A stretch of 64,000 nucleotides of DNA from Bradyrhizobium barranii subsp. barranii (lineage in GTDB: Bacteria > Pseudomonadota > Alphaproteobacteria > Rhizobiales > Xanthobacteraceae): the NCBI RefSeq assembly GCF_017565645.3, contig NZ_CP086136.1:186001-250000 (forward strand). The letters run 5' to 3'. Below, in pieces: positions 37,707-47,346 of this stretch; position 1 is the first letter of the stretch; each line of letters starts with the position of its first letter. The position numbers and the translations under genes are program-made. The notes below the pieces were generated by a model, which was not told the origin of the DNA, ran no database searches, and saw only the letters and a list, made by a program, of their open reading frames with translations.

Positions 37707-38414
37707 AAAATCCTCGCGGCGCTTGGGACAAGCGCTCTCGTAGCCCTTGCTCCAACCGCGCTCCTTGCGGCCGCATCGATCAAGCCGGACGATGCCTCCG
37801 CGCTGCTCGTGATCGACGTGCAAAACTGCTTCCTGCCCGGCGGCAGCCTCGCCGTGAAGGAAGGCGAGCAGGTCGTTCCCGTCATCAACAAGATGGCGAA
37901 AGCGTTTGCGAACGTGGTGATGACCCAGGACTGGCACACGCCGGGTCACATCTCGTTTGCGTCGGTGCACTCCGGCAAGAAGCCGTTCGAGACCGTCGAC
38001 CTCCCCTACGGCAAGCAGGTGCTGTGGCCCGACCATTGCGTGCAGGGCACCGATGGCGCCGCGCTGTCGAAGGATCTTGCGATCCCGCATGCCGAGCTCA
38101 TCATCCGCAAGGGTTTTCACAAGGACGTCGACAGCTATTCGGCCTTCCTGGAAGCCGACGGCAAGACCTCGACCGGCCTCGCCGGTTACCTGAAGGGCCG
38201 CAAGATCAAGCGCGTGTTCGTCGCCGGCCTCGCGACAGACTTCTGCGTCGCCTGGACCGCGCTCGATGCGCGCAAGGCGGGCTTCGAGGTCTATGTGGTG
38301 GAGGACGCCTGCCGCGGCATCGACACGCAGGGTTCGCTCGCAAAAGCCTGGGCCGACATGGCCAAGGCCGGCGTGAAGCGGATCCAGTCCGCGGATATCG
38401 CGGTGAGCGCGTAA
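37704..38414 (+). CDS. pncA: Nicotinamidase/pyrazinamidase (isochorismatase family), start codon not identifiable
   Basis: Converts nicotinamide to nicotinate for NAD recycling. Catalytic Asp in 'LLVIDVQNCFLPGGS', metal ligands in 'TQDWHTPGHISF', Lys in the 'IIRKGFHKDVDSYS' region and the nucleophilic Cys in 'VAGLATDFCVAWTALDA' are all present. Upstream, the same frame encodes a signal-peptide-like stretch ('LAALGTSALVALAPTALLAA') back to the TAG at 37701, but no ATG, GTG or TTG. The first in-frame GTG, at 37809, would delete that stretch and part of strand 1, and has no ribosome site. Coordinates give the full open frame. It may be 5'-damaged, non-canonically started or frameshift-rescued. 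Confidence 0.8.
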   Translation, partial: PKILAALGTSALVALAPTALLAAASIKPDDASALLVIDVQNCFLPGGSLAVKEGEQVVPVINKMAKAFANVVMTQDWHTPGHISFASVHSGKKPFETVDLPYGKQVLWPDHCVQGTDGAALSKDLAIPHAELIIRKGFHKDVDSYSAFLEADGKTSTGLAGYLKGRKIKRVFVAGLATDFCVAWTALDARKAGFEVYVVEDACRGIDTQGSLAKAWADMAKAGVKRIQSADIAVSA

Positions 38415-38426
38415 GATAGCAATCGG

Positions 38427-38466
38427 TCGTTCCGGGGCGATGCAAGGCATCGAACCCGGAATGACG
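38427..38466. repeat. Short palindromic repeat between convergent pncA and grpE
   Basis: Inverted repeat with arms TTCCGGGGCGATGC and GCATCGAACCCGGAA around AAG, flanked by GTCG/TGAC-like ends. It is a common REP-like motif of this group (TTCCGGGGCG...CCCGGAATGAC) and may serve as a shared terminator. Confidence 0.7.
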
Positions 38467-38485
38467 CCAAGGCTTAGTTCGCCGC

Positions 38486-39091
38486 TCAGTTCACTTCGTT
38501 GCTGTTCGCAGCCGGCGCAGCCTTCGTGCCGCCCTTGGCGACACCGACCAGCGCCGGGCGCAGCACGCGCTCGCCGATGGTGTAGCCGGCCTGCATGACC
38601 TGCACGACGGTGCCCGCAGGCACCGACGCATCCGGCACCTCGTACATCGCCTGCTGGAAGTTCGGGTCGAACTTCTGGCCCTGCGGATCGAACTTCTTGA
38701 CGCCGTGCTTTTCCAGCGCATTGAGCAGCGAGCGCTCGGTGAGCTCGACGCCCTCGATCAGCGAGGTCAGGCCGGGATCGGCCGTGGCACGGGCCTCGGC
38801 CGGAACGGCATCGAGCGCACGCTGGAGATTGTCGGCGATGTCGAGCACGTCGCGGGCAAAGCCGGTGATGCCGTAGAGCCGGGCGTCGGCGACCTCCTTG
38901 GTGGTGCGCTTGCGCAGATTTTCCATCTCGGCCAGCGTCCGCAGCATGCGGTCACGCGCCTCGGCGGCTTCCTTCTGCAACAGCTCGACCGAGCCGGGCT
39001 CCGGATCGTCGGGCATGATGTAGGGTTTTGACACCACCGGCTCATCGGTCGGTGGGGTCGTGTCGTCGGGCTGCCGGTCTCGATCGGTCAT
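38486..39091 (-). CDS. grpE: Nucleotide exchange factor GrpE
   Basis: 201-aa DnaK co-chaperone. An acidic, Pro-rich N-terminal tail is followed by the long dimerisation helix ('[31 protein letters not shown]') and the C-terminal beta domain ending in the GrpE signature ('[26 protein letters not shown]'). It releases ADP from DnaK. It lies downstream of hrcA on the same strand after 96 bp. The stop is followed in phase by GCGGCGAACTAA, a degenerate repeat of the last codons. Confidence 0.97.
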   Translation of the reverse strand: MTDRDRQPDDTTPPTDEPVVSKPYIMPDDPEPGSVELLQKEAAEARDRMLRTLAEMENLRKRTTKEVADARLYGITGFARDVLDIADNLQRALDAVPAEARATADPGLTSLIEGVELTERSLLNALEKHGVKKFDPQGQKFDPNFQQAMYEVPDASVPAGTVVQVMQAGYTIGERVLRPALVGVAKGGTKAAPAANSNEVN

Positions 39092-39187
39092 CGGCTCTCT
39101 TCTCGAACTCGTCTCAAGGGATTGTTGGCCCGGATATCGTGCCTAAGCTCACGAAAATCAAGCGCCCGTGATCGGAGGAAACGCCGG

Positions 39188-40276
39188 TCAGCCCCCCAAG
39201 AGGCGGCTGACGATGCGCGCGGCGTAGTCCACGGTCGGGATTACGCGGGCATAATTCAGCCGCGTCGGCCCGATCACGCCCAAAACACCGACGATGTGGC
39301 CGGCGGCATCCCGATAGGGCGAGATGATGGTGGAGGAGCCTGACAAGGAAAACAGTTTGTTCTCCGAACCGATGAAGATCCGCACGCCCTCGGCGGTCTC
39401 GGCGCGCCCCAGAAGGTCGATCACGCCGCGCTTGGTCTCGAGATCGTCGAACAGCAGGCGAACGCGCTCGAGCTCCTCCAGCGCGTGCAGATCCTCGAGC
39501 AGATTGGCGTGGCCGCGAACAATCAGCTGGCGGTCCTCGTTCTCGCCGCCGGACCAGCTCGCAATCCCCGCCGAAATCACCTTCTGCGTCAGTTGATCGA
39601 GCTCGGCACGGGCTTCGCCGAGCGCGGTTTCGAGCTCGAGCCGCGCCTCGGCCAGCGTGCGGCCCCGGATCCGCGCATTGAGGAAATTACCGGCTTCCGT
39701 GAGCGCCGAGGAGGGAACTCCCGGTGGCAGCGACAGCACGCGGTTTTCGACCTGACCATCCTCGCCGACCAGGATCACCAGCGCTTTTTCGGGTTCCAGC
39801 CGGACGAATTCGATGTGTTTCAGCCGCGCATTGGATTTCGGGGTCAACACGACCGCTGCGGCGCGGGTGAGACCGGACAGCCGCGTCAGCGCCTCCGACA
39901 GCGCTGCCTCGACCGATTGGGCGTGCCCCACCGACGTCAACTGGCTCTGGATCGACTGCCGCTCGGCGTCATTGAGGTCGCCGACCTGCATCAGGGCGTC
40001 GACGAAGAAGCGTAAGCCCAGTTCCGTCGGCAAGCGGCCGGCAGAGGTGTGGGGCGCATAGATCAGGCCGAGCTGTTCCAGGTCGGCCATGACGTTGCGG
40101 ACCGAGGCCGGCGACAGCGGCATCGCGATCAGCCGCGAAATATTGCGCGAGCCGACCGGCTCGCCGGTCGCGAGATAGCTTTCGACAATTTGACGAAAGA
40201 TGTCGCGAGAACGCTCGTTGAGCTGGGCGAGGCCTGCGCGCGGCGCGATCAGATGGATCGGATCGTGATGGGCCAC
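39188..40276 (-). CDS. hrcA: Heat-inducible transcription repressor HrcA
   Basis: 362 aa. N-terminal winged helix ('[54 protein letters not shown]'), a central GAF-like domain and a C-terminal insert ('[48 protein letters not shown]' region). In the group HrcA binds CIRCE upstream of groESL, tuned by GroE; no CIRCE is in this window, so its targets are outside. GTG start with AGGAG 9 nt upstream. Divergent from rph. Confidence 0.96.
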   Translation of the reverse strand: MAHHDPIHLIAPRAGLAQLNERSRDIFRQIVESYLATGEPVGSRNISRLIAMPLSPASVRNVMADLEQLGLIYAPHTSAGRLPTELGLRFFVDALMQVGDLNDAERQSIQSQLTSVGHAQSVEAALSEALTRLSGLTRAAAVVLTPKSNARLKHIEFVRLEPEKALVILVGEDGQVENRVLSLPPGVPSSALTEAGNFLNARIRGRTLAEARLELETALGEARAELDQLTQKVISAGIASWSGGENEDRQLIVRGHANLLEDLHALEELERVRLLFDDLETKRGVIDLLGRAETAEGVRIFIGSENKLFSLSGSSTIISPYRDAAGHIVGVLGVIGPTRLNYARVIPTVDYAARIVSRLLGG

Positions 40277-40444
40277 GGACGGTAACTCCTCTCAGACGCT
40301 TATAATTTGTCCATCCCGGAGGGTTCTGACAAGCGTGGCGTTTGCGGGGTGGAAAACCCGGGGTGAAAAAGCCTTGCCGCCCACCCTCACCCCACCTACA
40401 AGCACCGCGAATAGCCCTTTTCCGAGAGTTTTGGAGGATTTCCC

Positions 40445-41158
40445 ATGCGGCCAAGCCGCCGTGCGCCCGACGAATTGCGCCCCGTGACGCTGGAGCGCGG
40501 CGTGGTCAAATATGCGGAAGGCTCCTGCCTGGTGAAATTCGGCGACACCCATGTGCTGGTCACCGCCACGCTGGAAGACCGCCTGCCGCCGTGGCTGAAG
40601 GGCCAGGGCCGCGGCTGGGTCACCGCCGAATACGGCATGCTGCCGCGCGCGACCTCCGAACGCACCCGCCGCGAGGCCTCCGCGGGCAAGCAAAGCGGCC
40701 GCACCGTCGAGATTCAGCGCCTGATCGGCCGCTCGCTTCGCACCATCGTCGATCTCGAAGCGCTCGGTGAGCGCCAGATCACGGTCGATTGCGACGTGCT
40801 CCAGGCCGACGGCGGCACGCGCACGGCCTCGATCACCGGTGCCTGGGTCGCGCTCGCCGATTGCATCAACTGGATGAAGGCGCGCAACATGATCAAGGCC
40901 AAGGTGCTGCGCGACAACGTCGCCGCGATCTCCTGCGGCATCTACAACGGCACGCCCGTGCTCGACCTCGACTATGCCGAGGATTCGGAAGCCCAGACCG
41001 ACGCCAATTTCGTCCTGACCGGCGATGGCCGCATCATTGAGGTGCAGGGCACCGCGGAACGCGAACCGTTCACACAGGACGAATTCCTCGCGCTGATGGC
41101 GCTGGCCCAGAAGGGTATCGCGCGGCTCGTGGACTTGCAGAAACTGGCTGTCGCGTAG
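40445..41158 (+). CDS. rph: Ribonuclease PH
   Basis: 237-aa phosphorolytic 3'-5' exoribonuclease that trims tRNA 3' ends. The RNase PH core is intact: '[19 protein letters not shown]', the phosphate-site Arg region '[28 protein letters not shown]', '[23 protein letters not shown]', and '[23 protein letters not shown]'. The length is normal. A GGAGGA ribosome site precedes the ATG. First gene of a likely rph-rdgB-hemW operon (11-bp gap to rdgB). Confidence 0.97.
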   Translation: MRPSRRAPDELRPVTLERGVVKYAEGSCLVKFGDTHVLVTATLEDRLPPWLKGQGRGWVTAEYGMLPRATSERTRREASAGKQSGRTVEIQRLIGRSLRTIVDLEALGERQITVDCDVLQADGGTRTASITGAWVALADCINWMKARNMIKAKVLRDNVAAISCGIYNGTPVLDLDYAEDSEAQTDANFVLTGDGRIIEVQGTAEREPFTQDEFLALMALAQKGIARLVDLQKLAVA

Positions 41159-41169
41159 TCAATAGGCCC

Positions 41170-41805
41170 ATGCACCGCCGAATCACCGGAAAGCTCATCA
41201 TCGCGACCCACAATCCCGGCAAGCTCGCCGAGATGAAGGAGTTGCTCGCGCCTTGCGGCATCGAGGCGGTGTCGGCCGGTGAGCTCGGCCTGCCCGAGCC
41301 CGACGAGACCGGCAACGATTTCCGCAGCAATGCCGCGATCAAGGCGATCGCGGCGGCGCAGGCGACCAAGCTTCCCTCCTTCGCCGACGATTCCGGCATC
41401 GTGGTCGACGCGCTCGATGGCGCGCCCGGCATCTACAGCGCGCGCTGGGCCGGACCGTCAAAAGATTTCGCTGCCGCGATGGCGCAGATCGAGCGCCTGT
41501 TGCAGGAGCGCGGCGCCGCCACGCCCGACAAGCGCACCGCGCATTTCGTTTCCGCGCTCTGCGTCGCCTGGCCCGACGATCATCTCGAAGAGGTCGAGGC
41601 GCGCGTCGACGGCAGCTTGGTCTGGCCGCCGCGCGGCACGGCCGGCTTCGGTTATGATCCGATGTTCCTGCCCAATGGCCACGATCGCACGTTCGGCGAG
41701 ATGACCAGCATCGAGAAGCACGGCCTGCCGCCGCTCGGCCTCGGCCTGTCGCATCGCGCCCGCGCCTTCGTGAAACTGGCGGAGATCTGCCTTGAGCCGC
41801 GCTAA
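41170..41805 (+). CDS. rdgB: Non-canonical purine NTP pyrophosphatase (XTP/dITPase)
   Basis: 211-aa house-cleaning enzyme that hydrolyses dITP, ITP and XTP to monophosphates. Family motifs: '[17 protein letters not shown]', '[14 protein letters not shown]', '[26 protein letters not shown]', and the C-terminal '[20 protein letters not shown]' and 'LSHRARAF'. Between rph and hemW; the hemW frame starts 14 bp before its stop, so the two are coupled. Confidence 0.96.
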   Translation: MHRRITGKLIIATHNPGKLAEMKELLAPCGIEAVSAGELGLPEPDETGNDFRSNAAIKAIAAAQATKLPSFADDSGIVVDALDGAPGIYSARWAGPSKDFAAAMAQIERLLQERGAATPDKRTAHFVSALCVAWPDDHLEEVEARVDGSLVWPPRGTAGFGYDPMFLPNGHDRTFGEMTSIEKHGLPPLGLGLSHRARAFVKLAEICLEPR

Positions 41806-42946
41806 GCAAGCTTTCGGCGTCTATGTGCACTGGCCGTTCTGCCTGTCGAAGTGCCCCTATTGCGACTTCAACAGCCACGTCCGCCACGCCGCGATCGACG
41901 AGACGCGCTTCGCTTCAGCTTTCGCGCGTGAAATCGAAACGACCGCACAGCGTGCGCCCGGGCGTGAAGTCACCTCGATCTTCCTCGGCGGCGGCACGCC
42001 TTCACTGATGCAGCCCGCGACCGTCGGCGCGGTGCTCGATGCCATCGGCAAGCACTGGCACGTCGCCAGCGATGTCGAGGTCACGCTGGAAGCAAACCCG
42101 ACCAGCGTCGAGGCCACGCGCTTTGCCGGCTATCGCGCCGCCGGCGTCAACCGCGTCTCGCTCGGCGTGCAGGCACTCGACGATGCCTCGCTGAAAGCGC
42201 TCGGCCGCATGCACAGCGCGCGCGAGGCGCTCGATGCGGTCGCCATCGCGCGCCGCTCGTTCGACCGTTATTCGTTCGACCTGATCTACGCCCGCCCCGA
42301 CCAGACGCCGGCGATGTGGGCCGACGAGCTGCGTCTGGCGATCGACGAAGCGGCGGAGCATCTGTCGCTCTATCAATTGACGATCGAGGAAGGCACGCCG
42401 TTCTTCGGCCTGCACCAGGCCGGCAAATTGAAGACGCCGGACGAAGCGGTCGCGCGCGCGCTCTACGACGTGACGCAGGAGACCTGCGACAAGCTCGGCC
42501 TGCCCGCCTACGAGATTTCAAATCACGCGCGGCGCGGCGCCGAGTGCCGGCACAACCTGGTGTACTGGCGCGGCGATGAATATGCCGGCATCGGCCCCGG
42601 TGCCCATGGCCGCCTCGACATCGACGGGATCAGGCACGCCACCGCCACCGAGAAGCGTCCCGAGGCCTGGTTGATGCGGGTCGAGACCAACGGCCACGGC
42701 AACGTCACCGACGATCTCCTCAACAGCGAGGAGCGCGCCGACGAATTTTTGCTGATGGGGCTCCGCCTCGCCGAGGGCATCGACCCCGAGCGCTACAGCG
42801 CGCTGTCGGGCCGCCCGCTTGATCCCAAGCGCATCGCGCTGTTGCGCGAGGAGGGTGCGATCATCGTGGATACGACGGGGCGCCTGCGCGTGACCAGCAG
42901 CGGCTTCCCGGTGCTGGACGCCGTGGTCGCGGATCTCGCCGCGTAG
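41792..42946 (+). CDS. hemW: HemW-like radical SAM protein (heme chaperone)
   Basis: 384 aa. The radical SAM cluster motif is '[12 protein letters not shown]' (Cys-x3-Cys-x2-Cys) with the HemW-type second Cys context, then '[10 protein letters not shown]' and 'LEANPTSVE'. A C-terminal HemW domain follows ('[12 protein letters not shown]'). HemW (formerly YggW/HemN-like) binds heme and is considered a heme-insertion chaperone, not coproporphyrinogen dehydrogenase. The TTG start overlaps rdgB by 14 bp and is preceded by GGCGGAG. Confidence 0.93.
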   Translation: MSRAKQAFGVYVHWPFCLSKCPYCDFNSHVRHAAIDETRFASAFAREIETTAQRAPGREVTSIFLGGGTPSLMQPATVGAVLDAIGKHWHVASDVEVTLEANPTSVEATRFAGYRAAGVNRVSLGVQALDDASLKALGRMHSAREALDAVAIARRSFDRYSFDLIYARPDQTPAMWADELRLAIDEAAEHLSLYQLTIEEGTPFFGLHQAGKLKTPDEAVARALYDVTQETCDKLGLPAYEISNHARRGAECRHNLVYWRGDEYAGIGPGAHGRLDIDGIRHATATEKRPEAWLMRVETNGHGNVTDDLLNSEERADEFLLMGLRLAEGIDPERYSALSGRPLDPKRIALLREEGAIIVDTTGRLRVTSSGFPVLDAVVADLAA

Positions 42947-42952
42947 CGAGCC

Positions 42953-43052
42953 GCCGTAGGGTGGGCAAAGCGGAAGCGTGCCCACCATTTTCACAGCGTT
43001 TGCAGGCAGATGGTGGGCACGGCGCGAAGCGCGCCTTTGCCCACCCTACGGC
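42953..43052. repeat. Palindromic repeat, family 2 copy B
   Basis: A 100-bp inverted repeat between convergent hemW and the lipoprotein gene. Ends GCCGTAGGGTGGGCAAAG and CTTTGCCCACCCTACGGC are perfectly complementary over 18 bp, with inner CGTGCCCACCAT/ATGGTGGGCACG. It matches copies at 21678-21769 and 57734-57865. Confidence 0.9.
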
Positions 43053-43066
43053 ACCGTCGCCCCGAA

Positions 43067-44302
43067 CTACGCCCCAAAACTCTTCGGCGAGCCCGCGACT
43101 GCCACACCACCACCCGTCGTCACCTTCATCACGGCGAGGCCGCGCTCGTTGGTGCCATCGGCGCGGAAGCGGAACAGGCCGTCGATGCCGGCGAAGCCGG
43201 AAGGGTTGGTGAGCACATCCGGCGAGAAGCGCGTCGGGCCCTGCGTGCGCGCGAGCGCGGCGACGAGGGCGACCGCGTCATAGGCGAGCGTCGCGGTGCG
43301 GATCGGCTCGGCACCGTATTTGGTGCGATAGCGGCCGGAGAAGGCGCGGAAGCCGGCCGGGTCCGGCGCGGCGTAGAGACCGCCTTGCAAGTTTGCATTG
43401 GCATAGACGCGCGGATTGTCCCACAGGCCGGTGCCGAGCAGCTGGATGTTGCGCAAATTCGCGCCCGCGGCCGTCATCGCGTCGGCCACCGCGACGACGG
43501 CATCGCCGTCATCGGCGATGAACAGCGCATCCGCGCTGCCGAGCTGCTGCGCCACTGTGCGTGCCGGCGTCGCGCGATCGGCGCCGTATTTCTCGAAGGC
43601 GACAATGCGGCCGCCGCGTCGCGGCACTGCCGCCTTCGCCGCGGCCTCGACGACATTGCCATAGGCATTGTCGGGCACGAGCACGGCAATGGAGCGCTTT
43701 CCGATGCTGGCGGAATATTCGACGATGCGGTTGACGTCGGACTCCGGCAGGAAGCTCAGCAGAAAGACGCCGCGGCCGGCGATGCTGGAATCGGTCGAGA
43801 ACGCGATCACCGAGATGCCACGCGTGCGCGCGACCTGCGCCACCGCCGGCACCGACTGCGCGAACAGCGGGCCCAGGATGATCTCGGCGCCTTCGTCGAC
43901 CGCCTGCTGCGCGCCCGCCTGCGCGCCTTGCGGGCTGCCGTTGTCGTCCTTGATCAGGAGCTGGATGTTGGGATTCTGGAATTCGGCCAGCGCCATCTCG
44001 GCGGCGTTGCGCATCGACTGCGCGGCGAGGCCGGCATTGCCGGCGGCCGAGAGCGGCAGGATCACGGCAACCTTCACGCCGCCGCTGCCGGCGGTGGTGG
44101 CCTGTTGCGGCGGTCCGGCCGGCTGAGCCGGGGCCGGGGAGGAGCTGCTGAACGGGTTGGAGAACTGGCTGAGACTCTGCTGCACGCCGGCGCAGGCCGA
44201 CAGCAAGGGGGCGCCGAGTAACAGGCCGAGTGCGCTCCGCCGGGTCGCCCCCGATAATCGGGAGCCCTGAACGGGAGATTTTGGATCGCGCGGGCCCAGC
44301 AT
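43067..44302 (-). CDS. LpoA/YraM-like lipoprotein with periplasmic-binding (type 1) fold
   Basis: 411 aa. An N-terminal lipoprotein signal ('ATRRSALGLLLGAPLLSACAG', lipobox LSAC; the RR pair could make it Tat-dependent) is followed by a Ser/Pro/Ala/Gln-rich linker and a Leu/Ile/Val-binding-protein-like fold ('VKVAVILPLSAAGNAGLAAQSMRNAAEMALAEF'). In E. coli the yraM (lpoA) product activates PBP1A, and yraM lies beside rsmI (yraL) and yraN, the same neighbourhood as here. Activation of a penicillin-binding protein is therefore likely but not shown. A GTG one codon earlier (44305) is possible. Confidence 0.8.
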   Translation of the reverse strand: MLGPRDPKSPVQGSRLSGATRRSALGLLLGAPLLSACAGVQQSLSQFSNPFSSSSPAPAQPAGPPQQATTAGSGGVKVAVILPLSAAGNAGLAAQSMRNAAEMALAEFQNPNIQLLIKDDNGSPQGAQAGAQQAVDEGAEIILGPLFAQSVPAVAQVARTRGISVIAFSTDSSIAGRGVFLLSFLPESDVNRIVEYSASIGKRSIAVLVPDNAYGNVVEAAAKAAVPRRGGRIVAFEKYGADRATPARTVAQQLGSADALFIADDGDAVVAVADAMTAAGANLRNIQLLGTGLWDNPRVYANANLQGGLYAAPDPAGFRAFSGRYRTKYGAEPIRTATLAYDAVALVAALARTQGPTRFSPDVLTNPSGFAGIDGLFRFRADGTNERGLAVMKVTTGGGVAVAGSPKSFGA

Positions 44303-44641
44303 CACAACTTCTCTTCTGACCGGCCGTCGGCCGGCTGGTCACAACATTCTTTCCACGACACAAGCCGCGGATTCAGGCATATTGTCGGCAAATAGTTAAC
44401 TAAAACAAAAGGATAATAACCACTTAACGCGGCCACACCTCAAGCCCTGGCTAGCTGTCCACCATCCGTCACCCGCATCAAGGTGGTGTTTTCGCCGCGA
44501 ATGTGGCGCCGACGCTTCATTCCCTCTGCAATGTGATGCCGGATGGATCACATTCCAGTCCTTCCTCACCCCTGACCTGGCGCGATCTTTTTCCGAGGAC
44601 CGGTTCCCAGCCCCCGGGATCATGCCTAAGTTCGATTCATT
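44303..44641. promoter_or_regulatory. Divergent promoter region lpoA-like / rsmI
   Basis: About 339 bp without a gene. It has an AT-rich core at 44385-44425 (AAATAGTTAACTAAAAC, AAAGGATAATAACC) likely to carry promoters for one or both genes, and an inverted repeat CCGGCCGTCGGCCGG near the lipoprotein start. TTAA half-sites at 44396 and 44424 are too far apart for a full CtrA box. Confidence 0.45.
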
Positions 44642-45592
44642 ATGCGCGTAAAGCCGAGCCCGATAAATACACCTGAAGCGACGGATCCCGCCTCGCGCGG
44701 TTTCTCCATCGACGCCCATCGGCTGACGGCGCCGAAGGCGGCGCCGGGCCTCCATCTGGTCGCCACCCCCATCGGCAATCTCGGCGACATCACGCTGCGC
44801 GCGCTTCAGACGCTCGCCGGCGTCGACGTCATCGCCTGCGAGGACACCCGCATCACGCGGCGCCTGACCGAGCGCTACGCGATCACGGCGCAGCTCAGGC
44901 AATATCACGAGCACAACGCGGAAGCGGCGCGTCCGAGGATCCTGGAGGCGCTGGGGCAGGGCGGCTCGATCGCGCTGGTGTCGGATGCCGGCACGCCGCT
45001 GATCTCCGACCCCGGTTTCAAGCTGGTGCGCGAGGTCTGCGCAGCCGGCCATGCGGTCTACGCGCTGCCCGGCCCGTCCTCGGTGCTGGCCGCGCTGTCG
45101 GTCGCCGCATTGCCGACCGACCGCTTCTTCTTCGAGGGCTTTCTGCCGGCGAAATCCGCCGCGCGAAAGTCGCGCCTTGCGGAGCTCGCCCGCATCGATG
45201 CGACGCTGGTGATGTTCGACTCCGGCAACCGCGTCCAGGACACGCTCGCCGAGCTTGCCGAGATCATGGGGACGCGCGAAGCCGCGATCTGCCGCGAATT
45301 GACGAAACTGCACGAGGAGATTTCGCGCGCGCCGCTGCAGGAGCTGGCACGCGGGGCGGACACGCTGGAGACGCGTGGCGAATTCGTGCTGGTGATCGCG
45401 CCGCCCGCGGCGGACGCGGAGCTGCTGACCTCGGATGCGCTCGACGGTCTGCTGCGCGAGCAGCTCGCCGCGCACAGCGTCAAGGATGCCGTCGCGCATG
45501 CGGTCGCACTCTCGGGCCGGCCGCGCCGCGAGGTCTATGCCCGCGCGCTCGAGCTCGCAAAGGACCTGAGGGACGGCGATGGCGAAGACTGA
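44642..45592 (+). CDS. rsmI: 16S rRNA (cytidine1402-2'-O)-methyltransferase
   Basis: 316-aa SAM-dependent enzyme of the tetrapyrrole-methylase fold that modifies C1402 in the decoding centre. Motifs: '[23 protein letters not shown]', '[13 protein letters not shown]', '[19 protein letters not shown]', '[30 protein letters not shown]'. A ~30-residue N-terminal extension and a C-terminal helical tail are present. Divergent from the LpoA-like gene and coupled to yraN (14-bp overlap). Confidence 0.96.
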   Translation: MRVKPSPINTPEATDPASRGFSIDAHRLTAPKAAPGLHLVATPIGNLGDITLRALQTLAGVDVIACEDTRITRRLTERYAITAQLRQYHEHNAEAARPRILEALGQGGSIALVSDAGTPLISDPGFKLVREVCAAGHAVYALPGPSSVLAALSVAALPTDRFFFEGFLPAKSAARKSRLAELARIDATLVMFDSGNRVQDTLAELAEIMGTREAAICRELTKLHEEISRAPLQELARGADTLETRGEFVLVIAPPAADAELLTSDALDGLLREQLAAHSVKDAVAHAVALSGRPRREVYARALELAKDLRDGDGED

Positions 45593-45977
45593 GGGCGCGG
45601 AACCGAAGGTCGCCTCGCCCGAGCGCGTCGCCGCGTTCCGCACCGGCATCTCCGCGGAGAGCCGCGCCGCCGCCTATCTCATGGCCAAGGGCTACCGCAT
45701 CCTCGCCAAGCGCTACCGCACCCCACATGGCGAGATCGACATCGTGGCGCGCCGCCGCAACCTGATCGCCTTCGTCGAGGTCAAGGCCCGCGCGACGCTG
45801 GATGACGCCGCCTTCGCCGTGACCCCGCGCCAGCAGCAGCGCATCATCGACGCCGCGCAAGGCTGGCTCGTGGCGCATCCCGAGCATGCCGAATTCGAAC
45901 TGCGATTCGACGCCATGCTGATTGCGCCGCGCTCACTTCCGCGCCATGTGTTGGCGGCATTCGACGCCTCGACCTGA
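45579..45977 (+). CDS. yraN: UPF0102 (YraN) nuclease-fold protein
   Basis: 132 aa. Restriction-endonuclease-like fold with '[47 protein letters not shown]', including the E-x-D and E-V-K residues of a PD-(D/E)xK site. Function unknown; a DNA or RNA processing role is inferred from the fold. It overlaps rsmI by 14 bp and is 10 bp ahead of gshB. Confidence 0.92.
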   Translation: MAKTEGAEPKVASPERVAAFRTGISAESRAAAYLMAKGYRILAKRYRTPHGEIDIVARRRNLIAFVEVKARATLDDAAFAVTPRQQQRIIDAAQGWLVAHPEHAEFELRFDAMLIAPRSLPRHVLAAFDAST

Positions 45978-45987
45978 AAGGCAGACC

Positions 45988-46932
45988 ATGAAACTGAACG
46001 TCGCCGTCCAGATGGACCCCATCGCCCGTATCAACATCAAGGGCGATTCCACCTTTGCACTGCTCCTGGAGGCGCAGAAGCGCGGCCACGGCCTGTCCTA
46101 TTACACGCCCGACAAGCTCTCGATGGTCGGCGAAGAGATCGTCGCGCCCATCCAGCTCCTGACCGTGCGCGACGAGCCCGGCGATCACTTCACGCTGGGC
46201 GAGCCCAGGCGCGAAGCGCTCAACGGCTTCGACGTCGTGCTGCTGCGCCAGGATCCGCCGTTCGATCTCGCCTACATCACCTCGACGCATTTCCTGGAGC
46301 GCATCCATCCGAAGACGCTGGTCGTCAACAACCCCGCCTCGGTGCGCAACGCGCCGGAAAAACTGTTCGTGATGAACTTTCCGCAGCTGATGCCGCCGAC
46401 GCTGATCTCGCGCGACCTCGACGAGATCAATGCGTTCCGGGATAAGCACGGCGCCGTCGTCATGAAGCCGCTGCACGGTCATGGCGGCGCGGCGGTGTTC
46501 CGCGTGATGCCGCAGGACATGAATTTCGGCTCGCTGTTCGACATGTTCTCGGTGACCTTCAAGGAGCCGTGGGTGATCCAGCAGTTCATCCCCGAGGTGA
46601 AGCACGGCGACAAGCGCATCATCCTGGTCAACGGCGAGTTCGCCGGCGCGGTCAACCGCGTGCCGGCCGCCGACGACCTCCGCTCCAACATGGTGCGTGG
46701 CGGCGCCGCGCAGGAAACCGAGCTCACGCCACGCGAGCGCGAGATCTGCGCGACCGTCGGCCCGGCGCTGCGCGAGCACGGCCTGCTGTTCGTCGGCATC
46801 GACGTCATCAACGGCAACCTCACCGAGATCAACGTGACATCGCCGACGGGCATCCGCGCCATCGCGCGGCTCGGCGGCCCTGATGTCGCGGCGAAGGTCT
46901 GGGACACGATCGAGCAGAAGCGGGCGAACTAG
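45988..46932 (+). CDS. gshB: Glutathione synthetase
   Basis: 314-aa ATP-grasp ligase joining gamma-glutamylcysteine and glycine. N-terminal '[34 protein letters not shown]' is diagnostic, as are '[19 protein letters not shown]', '[16 protein letters not shown]' (ATP-binding loop), '[14 protein letters not shown]' at the metal/substrate end. Normal length. The ATG at 45988 was chosen because it gives the conserved N-terminus. Confidence 0.97.
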   Translation: MKLNVAVQMDPIARINIKGDSTFALLLEAQKRGHGLSYYTPDKLSMVGEEIVAPIQLLTVRDEPGDHFTLGEPRREALNGFDVVLLRQDPPFDLAYITSTHFLERIHPKTLVVNNPASVRNAPEKLFVMNFPQLMPPTLISRDLDEINAFRDKHGAVVMKPLHGHGGAAVFRVMPQDMNFGSLFDMFSVTFKEPWVIQQFIPEVKHGDKRIILVNGEFAGAVNRVPAADDLRSNMVRGGAAQETELTPREREICATVGPALREHGLLFVGIDVINGNLTEINVTSPTGIRAIARLGGPDVAAKVWDTIEQKRAN

Positions 46933-47346
46933 GGCGCTCACTCGTAGCCCGGATGGAGCGCAGCGAAATCCGGGATCTCACAACGCGCTGCACGAGCCCG
47001 GATTGCGCTTCGCTCCATCCGGGCTACGGACATCAATTGAAACACGAGGAAGTACGCTCCTCACCCTGAGGAGCGACTACCGCGCACGCTGCGCGAAGCG
47101 CCGATGACTAACCACCCATTCACCATGACGTCGCGCGCATCGTTCGAACGAACGTCCCGCCCTGCGTGAATCTACGGGGCCATTGGCCGAGCGGATAACG
47201 CGACGTTCACCATCTGCCCAGAACGCGCATCGTCACGGGCCATCACACTCGGCCTCGCAACACCCCTTATACTTTTACTCCCTACTCATCGACGCAGGGG
47301 AACCCGCCACGTGCGGTTCGAGTGCCCCGCGTAAGAGTAGAAGCGT
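46933..47346. other. Intergenic region upstream of the cpa operon, with repeats
   Basis: 414 bp without a gene. It includes an 87-bp palindromic repeat at 46943-47029 (ends CGTAGCCCGGATGGAGCG / CGCTCCATCCGGGCTACG), a short hairpin CGCTCCTCA-CCC-TGAGGAGCG at 47055-47075, the palindrome CGTTCGAACG at 47141-47150, and a likely promoter zone near 47265-47285 (CTTATACTTTTACTCC). The cpaB ATG at 47347 is preceded by AGAGTAGAAGCGT. Confidence 0.6.
46943..47029. repeat. CGTAGCCCGGATGG-type palindromic repeat
   Basis: Inverted repeat with ~18-bp arms (CGTAGCCCGGATGGAGCG and CGCTCCATCCGGGCTACG) and inner GCGAAATCCGGG/CCCGGATTGCGC. A widespread intergenic element in proteobacteria including Bradyrhizobium. 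Placed just after gshB, it may be the gshB terminator. Confidence 0.85.

Noticed and set aside
39133..39162. Possible RpoH promoter for grpE (CTTGATTTT...CGATATCC on the minus strand).
   Set aside because: The boxes need a ~19-nt spacer and the -10 is poor compared with the dnaK site.
36331..40444. CIRCE element (TTAGCACTC-N9-GAGTGCTAA) near dnaK, grpE or hrcA.
   Set aside because: Looked for but not found; HrcA targets must be elsewhere (probably groESL).
47176..47260. Possible tRNA: TGGCCGAGCGGATAACGCG resembles the D-arm of tRNA-Ser/Leu, and GGTTCGAGT occurs further downstream.
   Set aside because: No acceptor stem, anticodon stem or properly placed T-arm can be folded; the two fragments are too far apart.
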